DNA from: DASWTL01 sp036405495
GTDB taxonomy: Bacteria; Bacteroidota; Bacteroidia; Sphingobacteriales; Sphingobacteriaceae
DNA: 12,641 nucleotides
Direction: 5' to 3'
NCBI GenBank assembly: GCA_036405495.1
Contig: DASWXL010000134.1
Location: 1 to 12,641 of the forward strand
In this document: one piece after another, positions 12,020 through 12,641 of the stretch
How positions within the stretch are numbered: the first letter of the stretch is position 1
How the letters are laid out: the number at the start of each line of letters is the position of its first letter
The notes under the pieces: model-generated
The model's database searches: none
Seen by the model: only the letters and a program-made list of their open reading frames with translations
Told to the model about the DNA's origin: nothing
Position numbers and translations under genes: made by a program

Positions 12020-12641
12020 ATGATCGAACTACCGGTTATCCCCAGTAATCAAGCTGCACGTAAACCCGACTGGCTGCGTGTAAAGCTGCCTGTTGGAAAA
12101 GAGTATGCACACGTGCGCAGCCTCGTGGATACGCATAAGCTTCATACCATCTGTGAAAGCGGAAACTGCCCGAACATGGGCGAGTGCTGGGGAGCGGGAA
12201 CGGCGACTTTCATGATCCTGGGCAACATCTGTACCCGGTCATGCTCCTTCTGTGCGGTAGCGACCGGCCGGCCTTTAGCGGTTGACCCTGATGAGCCGAA
12301 CCGTGTAGCCAATTCGATCAAATTGATGAATGTAAGACATGCGGTTATTACTTCTGTCGACAGGGACGACCTGAAAGACGGCGGCTCTATCATTTGGGCA
12401 GAAACCATCCGCGCGGTGCGCCGGGAAAGCCCCGGCACAACAATGGAGACCCTTATTCCTGACTTCAAAGGGATCTGGGATAACCTTTACCGTGTTTGCG
12501 AAGAGCGTCCGGAGGTTGTTTCCCACAATATCGAAACCGTCCGCCGCCTGACCCGCGAAGTCCGCATCCAGGCCAAGTACGATCGCAGCATGGAAGCGTT
12601 AAAGCGCATCTCAGAGTTTGGCCTGAGAACAAAATCAGGCA
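12020..12641 (+). CDS. lipA: Lipoyl synthase (C-terminus cut by window edge)
   Basis: A radical-SAM enzyme that inserts two sulfurs into protein-bound octanoyl chains to make the lipoyl cofactor of 2-oxoacid dehydrogenases and the glycine cleavage system. The visible 207 residues include both iron-sulfur cluster motifs: the auxiliary cluster C45-x4-C50-x5-C56 (CESGNCPNMGEC) and the radical-SAM cluster C71-x3-C75-x2-C78 (CTRSCSFC). TSVDRDDLKDGG follows as in the family. About 80 further residues are expected past the window. The start at 12020 is the only Met before the first cluster motif, and a consensus promoter ends 4 nt before it. No lipB is in view. Confidence 0.97.
   Translation, partial: MIELPVIPSNQAARKPDWLRVKLPVGKEYAHVRSLVDTHKLHTICESGNCPNMGECWGAGTATFMILGNICTRSCSFCAVATGRPLAVDPDEPNRVANSIKLMNVRHAVITSVDRDDLKDGGSIIWAETIRAVRRESPGTTMETLIPDFKGIWDNLYRVCEERPEVVSHNIETVRRLTREVRIQAKYDRSMEALKRISEFGLRTKSG

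Noticed and set aside
1..12641. A mobile element, defence island or new multi-gene system
   Set aside because: Every gene longer than 100 residues belongs to a recognised housekeeping or envelope family; I found no transposase, integrase, attachment site or toxin-antitoxin pair.

Overview
The window is a piece of ordinary chromosome from a Bacteroidota bacterium, most likely of the Sphingobacteriaceae type (Pedobacter/Mucilaginibacter-like). The reasons are promoters of the Bacteroidota form (TTG about 20 nt before TAnnTTTG), weak or absent Shine-Dalgarno sequences, a YtxJ protein of the bacillithiol system, small lipoproteins with Bacteroidota-style signals, and A/T-rich spacers with short repeats. 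Both end genes are cut by the window edge. I assign the taxon from pattern recognition, not a search.

Layout. 1-3596, all minus strand, reads in transcription order: tRNA-Ser(GGA), a long-chain polyprenyl diphosphate synthase, a TerC-family membrane protein, then a secreted M28 carboxypeptidase Q-like peptidase that runs off the left edge. 3625-5490, minus: tatD then ansA (cytoplasmic asparaginase I), from a promoter directly against the tatD start codon. 5521-7579, minus: a DHH/DHHA1 nanoRNase (NrnA type) followed by an FKBP-type prolyl isomerase lipoprotein, closed by a clear intrinsic terminator. 7554-7800 is a spacer holding a heptamer tandem repeat flanked by imperfect inverted repeats. 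7801-8501, plus: ndk, a large hairpin, and a 63-residue two-helix membrane protein. 8502-9892, minus: recF then a DUF721 (DciA-like) gene, ending tail-to-tail with the previous gene with no base between the stop codons. From 9966 to the right edge, plus: a membrane-anchored TPR protein, ribH (lumazine synthase), a 38-residue lipoprotein, ytxJ, and lipA (lipoyl synthase), mostly separated by hairpins and each with a plausible promoter of its own.

Functionally these are housekeeping genes: replication and repair (recF, DUF721, tatD), RNA and nucleotide turnover (nrnA, ndk), cofactor synthesis (polyprenyl chain for menaquinone, ribH, lipA), thiol redox (ytxJ), envelope protein handling (FKBP lipoprotein, TPR protein, M28 peptidase) and a tRNA. 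I see no phage, transposase, CRISPR array, toxin-antitoxin pair or defence cassette.

No new multi-gene system is visible. The signals most worth checking are regulatory: several genes (tatD, recF, lipA and the tiny lipoprotein) have the -7 box only 4 to 6 nt from the ATG and are predicted to give leaderless mRNAs; ribH has a long hairpin wedged between its -7 box and its start codon; and the repeat element upstream of ndk and the 17-bp hairpin after it have no assigned role.
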